Of a stretch of DNA of 46,834 nt, positions 1 to 8,181 are shown piece after piece. This stretch comes from a virus. The notes under the pieces are model-generated. The model did not search any database, was not told the DNA's origin, and saw only the letters and a program-made list of their open reading frames with translations. The stretch lies in IMG/VR virus record IMGVR_UViG_3300031576_000087, positions 1 to 46,834 of that record, one strand, 5' to 3'. The position numbers and the translations under genes are program-made. The number at the start of each line of letters is the position of its first letter. Within the stretch, counting starts at the first letter, position 1.

Positions 1-221
1 AAGGCATTTCATTGATTAACGCCCACTCCAACATCCACTCTTCAGTAATTTTTGCGACTTGATTTGATTGAGGTGTATCGCCCTCTAAAATTGCTAGAAA
101 CCAGTTTGTACTCCGGTAAAGGCATTTCATTGATTAACGCCCACTCCAACATCCACTCTTCAGTAATTTTTGCGACTTGATTTGATTGAGGTGTATCGCC
201 CTCTAAAATTGCTAGAAACCA
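1..221. repeat. 118-bp-offset direct tandem duplication
   Basis: Bases 1-103 are identical to bases 119-221 (offset 118 bp), with 15 unique bases between them. The match stops at 103/221, where the sequences diverge, and the left copy runs off the window edge, so the true length is unknown. The offset is not a multiple of three. On the - strand the second copy read by the pentapeptide-repeat gene is therefore out of frame, and it supplies a short unrelated C-terminus and the stop codon. It could be a real recent duplication or an assembly artefact at a contig end. Confidence 0.95.
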
Positions 222-713
222 TCGCTCTGATATACTATCGGCATCAGGCTTCAATCCGTTCTTTAAATCTCTGTAATTACATTTTTTGATGTTCGCTATC
301 GTGCCCTTAAGACATGCGCACTCACCTTCGTATTTTGTTCCATCAATTTTACCACGCATAATTGAATCGTAAAGGCTGATCACTTCAGGTTTCGCAGCAT
401 CTAAAACTTTAAAAAAATCCTGCTTGATTGGTTCGAGATCGGCATAGCTGAGATTGGCATAGCGGAGATTGGCATAGCGGAGATCGGCATAGCGGAGATC
501 GGCAGAGCTGAGATTGGCAGAGCTGAGATTGGCATAGCTGAGATCGGCAGAGCGGAGATTGGCATAGCTGAGATCGGCAGAGCGGAGATCGGCAGAGCGG
601 AGATTGGCATAGCGGAGATTGGCATAGCGGAGATCGGCTCTTACGCCATCACTTTCGCTTAAGACCCATTTTCTGTGTAAATCTAAAACATTTTTTAATT
701 CTTGTTGGTTCAT
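42..713 (-). CDS. Pentapeptide-repeat protein with frame-shifted C-terminus
   Basis: About 223 aa. The chosen start is the ATG at 713, preceded by AGGAG 7 nt upstream; an in-frame ATG further upstream has no such site. The N-terminal 25 residues (MNQQELKNVLDLHRKW...) resemble the leader of phage pentapeptide-repeat proteins. They are followed by about 14 consecutive A(D/N)L(R/S)(Y/S) repeats (roughly residues 26-95), which should form a right-handed quadrilateral beta-helix. The rest (residues 96-200) is a non-repeat domain with Trp-rich segments. The last 20 residues or so come from the out-of-frame second copy of the tandem duplication, so the natural C-terminus has probably been replaced. 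The function of phage pentapeptide proteins of this kind is unknown. DNA-mimic gyrase inhibition is known for some family members but nothing here shows it. Confidence 0.8.
   Translation of the reverse strand: MNQQELKNVLDLHRKWVLSESDGVRADLRYANLRYANLRSADLRSADLSYANLRSADLSYANLSSANLSSADLRYADLRYANLRYANLSYADLEPIKQDFFKVLDAAKPEVISLYDSIMRGKIDGTKYEGECACLKGTIANIKKCNYRDLKNGLKPDADSISERWFLAILEGDTPQSNQVAKITEEWMLEWALINEMPLPEYKLVSSNFRGRYTSIKSSRKNY
430..640. repeat. 15-bp repeats encoding pentapeptides
   Basis: About fourteen 15-bp units, all variants of one sequence (gagatyggcakagckg on the + strand). They differ only at three toggling positions: T/C in the Asp/Asn codon, A/T-type change in the Tyr/Ser codon, and G/T-type change in the Arg/Ser codon. 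The near-identity at DNA level points to recent expansion by slippage or unequal recombination. It lies wholly inside the pentapeptide-repeat gene. Confidence 0.9.
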
Positions 714-741
714 TTTTTCTCTCCTTTGTTTTCGGGTTCGC

Positions 742-966
742 TCATTTGCCCTCCGTAAATACATTACGTATTTGCTGTAGGGAATAGGGCGTCATAATCA
801 TTCGCGTCCTACTACCTTCATAAAATACTACTACAGTTTTCTTTGACTGTACAGAGAAAAACGATACGATCAAATCAGCCTTAATAGACGCCTTCATTTC
901 GAGTGTTTTATTATACAGATGAAGCGTACTATAATGAGACGGAAGGAAATCCTTGAATGTAACCAT
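742..966 (-). CDS. Hypothetical protein, 74 aa
   Basis: Small basic protein of unrecognised family. Its start codon abuts the stop of the upstream gene (stop at 967-969), so it is probably translated by coupling. The stop lies 28 bp before the pentapeptide-repeat gene. There are no transmembrane segments or cysteine motifs. Support comes only from the tight packing in the operon. Confidence 0.55.
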   Translation of the reverse strand: MVTFKDFLPSHYSTLHLYNKTLEMKASIKADLIVSFFSVQSKKTVVVFYEGSRTRMIMTPYSLQQIRNVFTEGK

Positions 967-1329
967 TTAATTCCATTTGGGATCTTTTGGGTCTGGATCT
1001 TCCATTATTTGTTCAATAGCTTGCTGCTTAGTCTGTTGTTCGACTTGTTGATGCTGCTGATTAGAATGTGCGACTATAGAATCATTTGTAACATGTTCAA
1101 TGCCCATTTTACGCTTAATTTTAAGTTGCATATAGTGTTGGTGAATATGAAGCCAAGTGGCTGGGTTGTACCAATACTTAAGGTGCGCTTTTATGTGACG
1201 AGAATGATCATCAGTGAGCATGGCAAAAACGGAAGTAATTCCTCCAAAAAATGGATTGCGCAGTTTTTTATTTTCTACTGCGATCAAGGTATCGTCAAGG
1301 GCGACAGTATGCTCAATTACCAAACTCAT
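967..1329 (-). CDS. Hypothetical protein, 120 aa
   Basis: Starts at an ATG with GGAG 6 nt upstream and lies 1 bp after the PcfJ-domain gene. The protein is rich in His and Gln, with a Gln-rich stretch near residues 90-105 (motifs such as QQHQQ and EQQTKQQ) and an acidic Pro/Asp end. I do not recognise the family. The central part (WYNPATWLHIHQHY) looks like a small globular segment. Confidence 0.65.
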   Translation of the reverse strand: MSLVIEHTVALDDTLIAVENKKLRNPFFGGITSVFAMLTDDHSRHIKAHLKYWYNPATWLHIHQHYMQLKIKRKMGIEHVTNDSIVAHSNQQHQQVEQQTKQQAIEQIMEDPDPKDPKWN

Positions 1330-1330
1330 A

Positions 1331-3526
1331 CTATTCTCCGTTATTTCCTATAGCCACGCCTCCGGGGATTGCATATTCTTCTATAACATTTTGATTCAGT
1401 TGAGCATTTAAAGCATTCACGACTACATCGACGGCCAGATTGCCATTGTCATTCACGATTACGTCACCGCCAAGATTGCCGTTATTGATAATAAGGGCAC
1501 CGGCAATGTCTCGTATGACGGGGTTTTCCATGTTTACGGAATACGGAAAGCTATTCGTAGGCTGATTTATTTCAGCAATGAGTTCTGTTGCCTTTAGGGC
1601 CTTTAAAATAAATTCAACTTCTTCAACTGTAGGCACTTTATTTTGCAATCCCTTAAATTGGCTTATATTGTACTTTGATAGAGGCCTTATGTCTTTTTCC
1701 ATTTTATCATCATTGATGTTTAATTCTTCACCAAATATAAGCCGTGGGGTATCATTCTCAACAATATATTGATATTTACTCATGTTTTTGGATACGCGGA
1801 GTTCAAGGGTGTAGTGTGGATTTCCGTCCCTATTGATACTAAGAATAATTGTGTCGTTATTGCCAGCACAGCAATCTGCGTAACTGGCCACACAATGTTT
1901 CAGTAATCCACCGTACTCAACAATGCGACCGGTGCCCTTAGGTAATTCAGAGGTAAAACCATTACCAAAATCAATATTGTCTAATCTTTCTAGACCGGGA
2001 AGATAGGCGATTTTTTTATTATTGGCAGACGATTTAATCATATTAAACTCTCTGGATACCATATCATGCAATTCGTCTGCGGTTGACCATCTCGAAGGCA
2101 TTTTCAAGCCATTAGGGTAGATGCTTTTGAGATCTTCCGGAATATCTGATGAGCTAGCATACTGCTGCAATTGATTAATGGTGTCCTTTATGTCATTGAT
2201 GCTGCGCATAGTTAGAAAGATTTTTTTACAGGTTGCATCGTTTTGATTGAGCAGCCATTCCCTTATTTTCTTTTTATCGTCATCCAATATCACATACATG
2301 GCATCTGGAACTTCTTTTAAGTCAAACCAATAATCAATTGGAATTAGTCCTTCATACATCTCCAGCATTCTGAGGGGGCCTAAATGGTAAAATTCTTCTA
2401 CCTTGAATGCCTTTTCAAATGGCTTATACATGCTAAATCCATATGAGTTACAGACTTTCCCTACGTTGCCAAAATATAATTCACTAAAAATTTGCAAATT
2501 ATTTACCTTTTCATTGTGCGGAAATGATTTCAAGTCGCGGCCAGCCGCAAGATCTACATTGATTTCATTTTCTTCAGGAGCCTGCAGGTCGTGGTCAGTA
2601 GAAACATCAATTCTATGATCAGCTAGCCATTTGGAGCTTATTCCTGCCCTATATTCTTTTCTACCCTTACAGAGGGATAGTATCTTTTTTGTAAATGCCG
2701 GTCCCTTTACTCCAAAACAAGCCCGTATGAATTCAATCAATGTCTTTTTTGTTTTAAGGTGTTTGAAGTATATAACGTTACTAATTGATGAATATCGAGT
2801 AACCATAGTGCTTAGGATGCCGCGATCCTGCTCTGCCCATTCGTAATATTTACACTCATTTAAAACAGGAAACATAAAGGACCACAGATAGCCACGGAAT
2901 GAATCTTCCCCAAGAGCAATGCTTAGGGTGAATATTAATCGTTCAAATTTTTGAACAACTTCAGCCGTGATCTTTTCTTTTGGCAATATAGCTGCCGCAG
3001 CTAGTTTTACAACCTGATCGTTGAACTGTCCAAAAAACTTTAGCATTTCTTGAACGGTGTATGGATTTTCGATGAGTTTTTTACTGTCTATCCTTACCAC
3101 TCGATCACCTGAATCTACTAGGTAGATTTTACCGAATTCAGTTTTGGAACTAATTACTAGTTTTTTAATATCAATGTAGTCCTCATCTCGTGGCGATGGG
3201 GATGTTAGTGTAAGTTTAACGGCGTCGTTAGTGCCAGTAACATATGCAGGACCCACATTGGTTCCAGCTGAGGTAGTTACTGAAGACTCGGTGCTTATCG
3301 TTGCCACTCTAGGATTAAGTAGTGTATTGGCTATAGTCGCTTCATACGGCATAAAATTAGCCAACCCATTACTGGTAATGCCAGAATCAACAAACGATCC
3401 AAAACTCATAGCACCGCTTTGAGCCCGGTGAAACAGTCTTGGATATTTGAAGTCAAATACCAATCTTTTATCGTTGGCGTAGATAGACAGATATGTATTG
3501 GAAAATTCTTCCAACTTTTGGTACAT
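1331..3526 (-). CDS. PcfJ-domain protein
   Basis: A 731-aa protein. Around residues 540-575 it carries the hallmark of the PcfJ family: an LKHCVASYADCC segment, then AGNNDTIILSI, then a TLEL strand. PcfJ-like proteins are common in large phages and conjugative elements, but their biochemical role is not established. The long N-terminal region (about 1-480) has no motif I recognise; the last 100 residues are low-complexity and rich in Asn, Val and Gly. It is followed 1 bp later by a small gene in the same operon. Length is well above the minimal PcfJ domain, so it may be a fusion with a phage-specific N-terminus. Confidence 0.7.
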   Translation of the reverse strand: MYQKLEEFSNTYLSIYANDKRLVFDFKYPRLFHRAQSGAMSFGSFVDSGITSNGLANFMPYEATIANTLLNPRVATISTESSVTTSAGTNVGPAYVTGTNDAVKLTLTSPSPRDEDYIDIKKLVISSKTEFGKIYLVDSGDRVVRIDSKKLIENPYTVQEMLKFFGQFNDQVVKLAAAAILPKEKITAEVVQKFERLIFTLSIALGEDSFRGYLWSFMFPVLNECKYYEWAEQDRGILSTMVTRYSSISNVIYFKHLKTKKTLIEFIRACFGVKGPAFTKKILSLCKGRKEYRAGISSKWLADHRIDVSTDHDLQAPEENEINVDLAAGRDLKSFPHNEKVNNLQIFSELYFGNVGKVCNSYGFSMYKPFEKAFKVEEFYHLGPLRMLEMYEGLIPIDYWFDLKEVPDAMYVILDDDKKKIREWLLNQNDATCKKIFLTMRSINDIKDTINQLQQYASSSDIPEDLKSIYPNGLKMPSRWSTADELHDMVSREFNMIKSSANNKKIAYLPGLERLDNIDFGNGFTSELPKGTGRIVEYGGLLKHCVASYADCCAGNNDTIILSINRDGNPHYTLELRVSKNMSKYQYIVENDTPRLIFGEELNINDDKMEKDIRPLSKYNISQFKGLQNKVPTVEEVEFILKALKATELIAEINQPTNSFPYSVNMENPVIRDIAGALIINNGNLGGDVIVNDNGNLAVDVVVNALNAQLNQNVIEEYAIPGGVAIGNNGE

Positions 3527-3534
3527 TTGGCACC

Positions 3535-4041
3535 TCAGCGTTGAGCTAACATTACCTTCTTGGGATATACCATACGATGCCTGAACTGGATAGTCTCGTC
3601 TTTTTTATCTTCTTTTGGAGGAGAAGATTTTTGCAAATCAATTTGAAGCTTAATTTGAGTGAGTTGCTGTTTCAATTTAGTCATCGTAACGGCAAATTCT
3701 TGACTTGATTTGGGAGCGCCAGGGATACTAAGAAGTGCATTACCGTCCACCAACAAAACGAGGGTGGGTACATTTCTAATGCCAATCAATATCATCAATT
3801 CTAAAAATTCTTGATTATCAACTGGAGCAACGTAGAATTTTACATCTGAATCTTGTTTCTCATAATCTTCGATGGCATTTTTGAAATTTACCCATTTAGG
3901 ATTTTTATCGTCGGTAAATACTACTGCAATTTGGCCTGTCTTGGTTTTTGAAATCAAGTCGCCCATGTCCTTTAACGTTTCAAGGGCAAACGCAAGGCTA
4001 GGAGTTAGGGCAAGAATTACAGTGAGAAACAATTTTTTCAC
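3535..4041 (-). CDS. Exported thioredoxin-fold protein lacking CXXC
   Basis: I place the start at the GTG at 4041, which has GGAGG 5 nt upstream and gives a clean signal peptide (MKKLFLTVILALTPSLAFA). The mature part has a thioredoxin-like layout. A strand ends in AVVFTDD where the CXXC loop is expected, and NVPTLVLLVDGN later matches the cis-proline strand and following strand of thioredoxins. The catalytic cysteines are absent, so it should not be a disulphide oxidoreductase; a binding or chaperone role in the periplasm is possible. The C-terminal 40 residues are charged and probably helical. It overlaps or abuts the gene ahead by a few bases. Confidence 0.7.
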   Translation of the reverse strand: MKKLFLTVILALTPSLAFALETLKDMGDLISKTKTGQIAVVFTDDKNPKWVNFKNAIEDYEKQDSDVKFYVAPVDNQEFLELMILIGIRNVPTLVLLVDGNALLSIPGAPKSSQEFAVTMTKLKQQLTQIKLQIDLQKSSPPKEDKKDETIQFRHRMVYPKKVMLAQR

Positions 4042-4042
4042 G

Positions 4043-4570
4043 TTATCCTCCGACAAGCGATTTAAGCTTGCTCAAAAAGCCACTGGATGGCAAATTGGTT
4101 GTAGGTAAGCTTGCAGCGGCCATTTGTGAAGCGCCAGTTTTAAGGTCTTTAATAAGCTCTTCCAATTCTGAAAGAGAAGAGACTTTGCGGATTTCCATCT
4201 TACCGCTCTTCATAACCGGAACTGCACCACTGAAATTACCATTACGTGCCTTTGGAAGAATTTCATCTTCAAGATAGGCAATGATTTCTTTTGAAGAAAC
4301 TGTAGGTTCTCCGCTAACGGCGGGAGCAACCTCTAGACCTTTTTTCTTTAATTCTTCATTTTTTCGTTCAAGTTCGGCTTCATTGGATGCAGCCAAAGCT
4401 TCAAGCTCCTTAATACGGTCTTGCTGTTTAAGCAACGTACCAACTGCTTCTTGTGCCAAGACTTGCTGTGCAACCAAGTCTTCGTTATTGACCGGTGATA
4501 GTGTCTGCTGTCTCACTGGTTTCGCCGATCGAGCCCTTACCCGTTTCGCTGACTTCTTGTTTGATTTCAT
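4043..4570 (-). CDS. Hypothetical basic/coiled-coil protein, 175 aa
   Basis: The start chosen is the ATG at 4570 with GGGAG 7 nt upstream; a longer in-frame version from 4630 lies entirely inside the preceding gene and lacks a comparable site. The N-terminus is strongly basic (MKSNKKSAKRVRARS), then a predicted coiled coil (about residues 45-85: KELEALAASNEAELERKNEEL), then a small domain with an acidic helix. It overlaps the 3' end of the upstream gene by 86 bp in another frame. The family is not recognised; the basic tail could bind nucleic acid. Confidence 0.6.
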   Translation of the reverse strand: MKSNKKSAKRVRARSAKPVRQQTLSPVNNEDLVAQQVLAQEAVGTLLKQQDRIKELEALAASNEAELERKNEELKKKGLEVAPAVSGEPTVSSKEIIAYLEDEILPKARNGNFSGAVPVMKSGKMEIRKVSSLSELEELIKDLKTGASQMAAASLPTTNLPSSGFLSKLKSLVGG

Positions 4571-4997
4571 TTTCTTCTCCCTTTGCTTTTTGTACAGCCT
4601 CTTCAGCTGCCTTTTTCGCTTCAGTTTCACGATCTGTTAAGATTTTTTCCATTCGAACTTTGACTTCATCCGCAGTTATCGGATGCCAGCGTTTAACTTT
4701 AATACCTTTACCGCCGGAAGTAAAGTCATTTTCTTCTTTAAACTCACCTTTTTTGACAAGTTTGCGCCATTCTCCAGCTTTACCATATACTTTAAGTGAA
4801 AGCTCGTTAAGTTGTTCACGTTCGATTCTGGAATGAAGATCAATACGTTCTTCTTTGACCATGTTTTTGGCAACCTCAGCCTGTTCTGGGGTTAACGGAA
4901 CGAGTCCCTCAACGTCAGATTTCTTCAAAATTTCATTTGTTTCAATATTTTGAAGAAGTTCACCTTCTGCACTATAAATATTTCCACGATTGTCCAT
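4485..4997 (-). CDS. Hypothetical protein, 170 aa
   Basis: First gene after a strong sigma-70-type promoter (5017-5045), with AAGGAG upstream of the ATG. The protein is highly charged, with Lys/Glu-rich helices in the second half (EAKKAAEEAVQKAKGEE) and a Ser/Thr/Glu-rich tail. I do not recognise a family. Position directly behind its own promoter suggests an early-expressed accessory protein. Confidence 0.65.
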   Translation of the reverse strand: MDNRGNIYSAEGELLQNIETNEILKKSDVEGLVPLTPEQAEVAKNMVKEERIDLHSRIEREQLNELSLKVYGKAGEWRKLVKKGEFKEENDFTSGGKGIKVKRWHPITADEVKVRMEKILTDRETEAKKAAEEAVQKAKGEENEIKQEVSETGKGSIGETSETADTITGQ

Positions 4998-5016
4998 TTG
5001 GCTCCTTATTTATTCA

Positions 5017-5045
5017 AATATACCGTAAGGCGTTTTTAAAGTCAA
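5017..5045 (-). promoter_or_regulatory. Sigma-70-type promoter
   Basis: On the - strand: -35 TTGACT (5040-5045), 17-bp spacer, -10 TATATT (5017-5022). It lies in the short gap after the oxygenase gene and points at the 170-aa gene starting at 4997, giving a leader of about 10-15 nt that contains AAGGAG. Confidence 0.75.
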
Positions 5046-5048
5046 TGC

Positions 5049-5948
5049 TCATTTTTTGGGTTTCAATCCAATTTCTTCTAGGCGCTCATCTAAATACTGT
5101 GCAGCTGTTTTGGTTGGAGATAGCCTGACTTCTGGCCATGGGTGTATAAAAAGCGGCATTGAAAATCTTGCGGCGACTCTACCTTCTTCTGTGTTTACAA
5201 CACGATGCGTTGTTGATTTTAGATATCCTCTAGATGCAAGTTGTAACATATCTCCGGCATTTATAACCAAATCGTTCTCAGATGTATCCACGCTATGCCA
5301 TTTATCTTCGGTATCCAATACTTCAAGACCGCTAGCTGTAGCCGCAGGTAGGAGCGTAATTAGGTTGATATCTTCGTGAGCGGCAGCGCGTACAGCGCCT
5401 TCGGCAGCATCATTATCTTTGATTGGTGGATAATAAATAGATCTGAACAACGTTGCTGGACTGTTTGCGGCCATAGTTTCTAAATCCATAGATAGACTGT
5501 CCCAAACGTCATTGGGTAAATTATTGTTGATTTCTGATAAAATTTTGATACCTACGGCTTCCATAGCATTAAATAGGGCGATCACATTTAGAGGACTGGC
5601 TCGAATATTAACCACATCGAATTTTCCTAATATTTCTACCGGAGGTATTGGTAAATTACCAGAACGATAAAAGTGATAGAATTCCTTCAAATCTCCTACC
5701 TTATAGTCCTTGGCATTCTCTGATTTAAACGGGAAGAACCCGCCCTGAAGGTTTTCTGCAGGATTATATTTGAACTTCAATTTGAAATCATCTGGAGATT
5801 GATAGAACATAGTCCAATAGTCGTAGACATCATCGATCAGTTCCTTACTTAATCCATGGTCTGTCACGATGGCAAACCCAGTGTCTTTAAGGCTCTGAAC
5901 TACCTTAGGACCAAAGCAGACATCTTTCATTGAAATTTTTTGAATCAT
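5049..5948 (-). CDS. 2-oxoglutarate/Fe(II)-dependent oxygenase, IPNS-like
   Basis: A 299-aa member of the isopenicillin N synthase/2OG-Fe(II) oxygenase superfamily, full length for the family. The iron triad is visible as H191 and D193 (HED) and H248 (STTHRVVN). R261 in the RFS motif is in the position that binds 2-oxoglutarate. The N-terminal part (GFAIVTDHGLS) matches the DIOX_N-type domain. The family uses O2 and usually 2-oxoglutarate to hydroxylate or oxidise a small molecule, protein or nucleobase. The substrate here cannot be told. The start has AAGGAG upstream. It follows the ABA-sandwich gene by 9 bp, in an operon with a peptide deformylase. Confidence 0.88.
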   Translation of the reverse strand: MIQKISMKDVCFGPKVVQSLKDTGFAIVTDHGLSKELIDDVYDYWTMFYQSPDDFKLKFKYNPAENLQGGFFPFKSENAKDYKVGDLKEFYHFYRSGNLPIPPVEILGKFDVVNIRASPLNVIALFNAMEAVGIKILSEINNNLPNDVWDSLSMDLETMAANSPATLFRSIYYPPIKDNDAAEGAVRAAAHEDINLITLLPAATASGLEVLDTEDKWHSVDTSENDLVINAGDMLQLASRGYLKSTTHRVVNTEEGRVAARFSMPLFIHPWPEVRLSPTKTAAQYLDERLEEIGLKPKK

Positions 5949-5957
5949 ATTTACTCC

Positions 5958-6413
5958 TTAAGCGTTCTTATAGGCTTTAGCTAGAGCTACGGCAATTGCA
6001 CGGGCAGGCGAACCACTTTCACCAACGTGTCTATTATTAAGCGTAGCGATGTATCCCGAAAATCCCTCGCCAATACATTTCTCTATTTGTAATTTATACT
6101 CGTCACCATCTGGATGGATATATTCTAAGAGCCACATAGCTTCTTCCAATTGAAAGCTGAAATATGGCAGGGATTCAATGTGATCATACCATTTTGGTTT
6201 TGGAATTTTTTCACCAGTGATTTCATCGAACCTCTTGTTTAACACTGGATCGCTAGTAAGCGTTTCACCGTCATGCGCATTAACAGAGAAGTACCCTAGC
6301 TTAGATTCATGCACGGTCCATTTGAGGATTTTTTTAGCAAGAAATCCGTCGAGTGCCCGATTTTCCATTTTTTCGAAATCATGTTTTTCCGGATTTACAC
6401 CATAAACTTTCAT
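5958..6413 (-). CDS. Phage ABA-sandwich domain protein
   Basis: A 151-aa protein. The second half fits the small phage ABA-sandwich domain: a segment like SLPYFSFQLEEAMWLLEYI, then strands ending in YIATLNNRHVGESG and the closing helix SPARAIAVALAKAY, which corresponds to the family's typical C-terminal 'AIARAAL' helix. The biochemical function of the family is unknown. It overlaps the deformylase stop by 4 bp, indicating translational coupling. Confidence 0.65.
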   Translation of the reverse strand: MKVYGVNPEKHDFEKMENRALDGFLAKKILKWTVHESKLGYFSVNAHDGETLTSDPVLNKRFDEITGEKIPKPKWYDHIESLPYFSFQLEEAMWLLEYIHPDGDEYKLQIEKCIGEGFSGYIATLNNRHVGESGSPARAIAVALAKAYKNA

Positions 6414-6865
6414 TTTTGCCTCTCAAACATTGTGACCCCTAAAAGATGGTCCACTTCATGAGCCACACAAACTGCATCGATGCCGGTTAGGGTTCTTTTT
6501 TTTACATTACCATAGAAATCTTGAAAGGTGACCACGATAGAGCTAGATCTTTTTGTTTCTATATATCTTTCTGGAAAACTTAAACAACCTTCTCGTTGTT
6601 CACTTTCTCCAGATCTTTCTATAATTGTAGGATTGAGCATGATGGCAGAAAGTGAACCTCCGACACGCTCATCCGTAGTGTCGATAGTGATGATATTTAA
6701 AAGCATGCCGACTTGTGGAGCAGCTAGACCAATACCGTTTGACATCTTCATAGTAAAGAACATATTTTTAGCAAATTCTTCAATGCGATCTTCTCCACAA
6801 AAAAGAACCGGCATTGAGACTTCCCTTGGGAGATCATCGTCTATTAAAATTTTCAACAGTTCCAC
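6410..6865 (-). CDS. def: Peptide deformylase
   Basis: A 151-aa metal-dependent deformylase that removes the formyl group from new N-termini. All three signature motifs are present: GIGLAAPQVG (residues 44-53), EGCLSFP with metal ligand C94, and HEVDH with ligands H136 and H140 and catalytic E137. The start is a GTG at 6865 with GGAG 9 nt upstream. It is driven by its own promoter at 6887-6915 and leads an operon with the ABA-sandwich and oxygenase genes. It is shorter than typical bacterial enzymes because it ends soon after the third motif, as phage deformylases do. Confidence 0.92.
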   Translation of the reverse strand: MELLKILIDDDLPREVSMPVLFCGEDRIEEFAKNMFFTMKMSNGIGLAAPQVGMLLNIITIDTTDERVGGSLSAIMLNPTIIERSGESEQREGCLSFPERYIETKRSSSIVVTFQDFYGNVKKRTLTGIDAVCVAHEVDHLLGVTMFERQK

Positions 6866-6886
6866 TGCAAAAGCTCCATCTATCTC

Positions 6887-6915
6887 AATTTAACACAGAC
6901 TTCTTCACTTGTCTA
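6887..6915 (-). promoter_or_regulatory. Sigma-70-type promoter for peptide deformylase operon
   Basis: -35 TAGACA (6910-6915), 17-bp spacer, -10 TAAATT (6887-6892) on the - strand. Each hexamer is one mismatch from consensus. It overlaps the stop region of the uracil-DNA glycosylase gene and precedes the GTG start at 6865 by about 20 bp. Confidence 0.6.
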
Positions 6916-7588
6916 GATCTGTACTCCAATTAATAGGTTCTTTTTTCATAGTGTATAAAATCTTATTAACCTCGGCAAAATGACCACACGTTAAAAATCC
7001 CTTATAGGCTGAGAATGGTGATGGGTGCGGTGCCTCAAGCACAAAATGACGGGCATCTATGTATTTTTTGAAGGCCTGGGCCTTATTGCCCCACAGGAGG
7101 AATATTAGCCGATCTTCCCGCTTATTTAAGCGAAAGAATACTCGCTTAATAAAATCTTGCCACTGACCGTTGTGGATTCCGGGATTATCAAGCTCTACGG
7201 TGAGTGCGGCGTTTAGTAACAGCACTCCCTGTTTAGCCCAGCCCGATAGATCTGTTTCGGTATTAACGATACCCAAATCGTGTTCAACGGCTTTAAAAAT
7301 GTTTTTCAAGGAGGGGGGAGTTTTTATATCTCTATCAACCGAAAAGGCTAACCCATTCGCTTCTGGCTTAGTAGTCATGTCGCTACCGTTAATCTCATAT
7401 CCATGATATGGGTCTTGACCAACAATAACCACTTTGACGCTTTGAAGTGGTGTAAGTTTAAAAGCCTTGAAGACATCCTCTCGTAATGGGAATACCACCT
7501 TATTGGGGTGCTTGTATAGGTCAACTAGCCATCCGCCAAACAGGCTAGTCAAGGTTTCGTGAATTAAAGGAGTCCATTCGTTAGTCAT
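6905..7588 (-). CDS. ung: Uracil-DNA glycosylase (family 1)
   Basis: A 227-aa family-1 UDG, full length. The water-activating loop GQDPYHG (residues 57-63, catalytic D59), the PPSLKNIF segment, and the minor-groove loop HPSPFS (188-193) are all intact. The LLLNAALT strand, which carries the uracil-binding Asn, is also present. It excises uracil from DNA for base excision repair. It overlaps the preceding gene by 8 bp. Carrying UNG implies that the phage DNA does not use uracil in place of thymine. There is no dUTPase in this window. Confidence 0.95.
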   Translation of the reverse strand: MTNEWTPLIHETLTSLFGGWLVDLYKHPNKVVFPLREDVFKAFKLTPLQSVKVVIVGQDPYHGYEINGSDMTTKPEANGLAFSVDRDIKTPPSLKNIFKAVEHDLGIVNTETDLSGWAKQGVLLLNAALTVELDNPGIHNGQWQDFIKRVFFRLNKREDRLIFLLWGNKAQAFKKYIDARHFVLEAPHPSPFSAYKGFLTCGHFAEVNKILYTMKKEPINWSTDLDK

Positions 7589-7925
7589 TTTTCTTGGCCC
7601 TCTTGGCTAACATTTCAGCTTCTTTTATTGCTTTGTTTTGTCGTGCAAATGCTGAATCAACTTCTAAATCGAAGCGTCGAACGCAGGCGGGTCGGAATAT
7701 GAAATTTTTTACAAGAAAATTATCTACCACAGAAAAGATGTAGTCACCGGATTGAACTTCAACCCCAACGCCAATACGATCTTTTAAGAGAAGAGTTAGT
7801 CGTTCTTTTTCTTTATAAAGTGATTTGAGTACATCAATAGTTGACTCGATTTCTGCCAGCCTCCCAATAATTTTTTCATTAGTGGGCTGATTCACCAATT
7901 GTACTGCCGGTGCTTGATTTTCCAT
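7581..7925 (-). CDS. Hypothetical protein, 114 aa
   Basis: Start supported by AAGGGA 6 nt upstream. The first half is a probable coiled coil (EIESTIDVLKSLYKEKERLTLLLKD), followed by a short beta-rich segment and a basic, alanine-rich C-terminal helix. It overlaps the UNG start and abuts the 79-aa gene, so it is part of one operon. Family not recognised. Confidence 0.65.
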   Translation of the reverse strand: MENQAPAVQLVNQPTNEKIIGRLAEIESTIDVLKSLYKEKERLTLLLKDRIGVGVEVQSGDYIFSVVDNFLVKNFIFRPACVRRFDLEVDSAFARQNKAIKEAEMLAKRAKKND

Positions 7926-8165
7926 TTATTTCCCTTCTCTTTTGTGGAATCGCTGAATTATTTTGTCAACCTTAGCCAAACACTCTTCAGCTTCTTTATT
8001 ATCTTTCAAATTATTCAAACAGTACCACATTTCTCTTATTGCAAGATCGGCAGAATTAAGGCACTTTCTGCTCCATTTACCACGATCACTTTCATCACCT
8101 TCATAAGATATTCCATGCCGCTCAATAGAATTCTGAAAACTTTTAAAATCTTCATAGCGTTTCAT
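7926..8165 (-). CDS. Hypothetical protein, 79 aa
   Basis: Small, charged, probably helical protein with AGAGG upstream of the ATG. It is the first gene after a promoter at 8182-8210, and its stop directly abuts the following gene. No known motif. Confidence 0.65.
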   Translation of the reverse strand: MKRYEDFKSFQNSIERHGISYEGDESDRGKWSRKCLNSADLAIREMWYCLNNLKDNKEAEECLAKVDKIIQRFHKREGK

Positions 8166-8181
8166 GTGTACCTCTGGAATT

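Noticed and set aside
401-625. Small protein of repeated MPISA on the - strand
   Set aside because: It is the alternate reading frame of the pentapeptide-repeat DNA, with no start site or role of its own.
430-640. CRISPR-like repeat array
   Set aside because: The repeats are 15 bp with no spacers and encode pentapeptide repeats in frame.
919-1353. 144-aa + strand reading frame
   Set aside because: It is antisense to two packed - strand genes and has no ribosome-binding site or domain.
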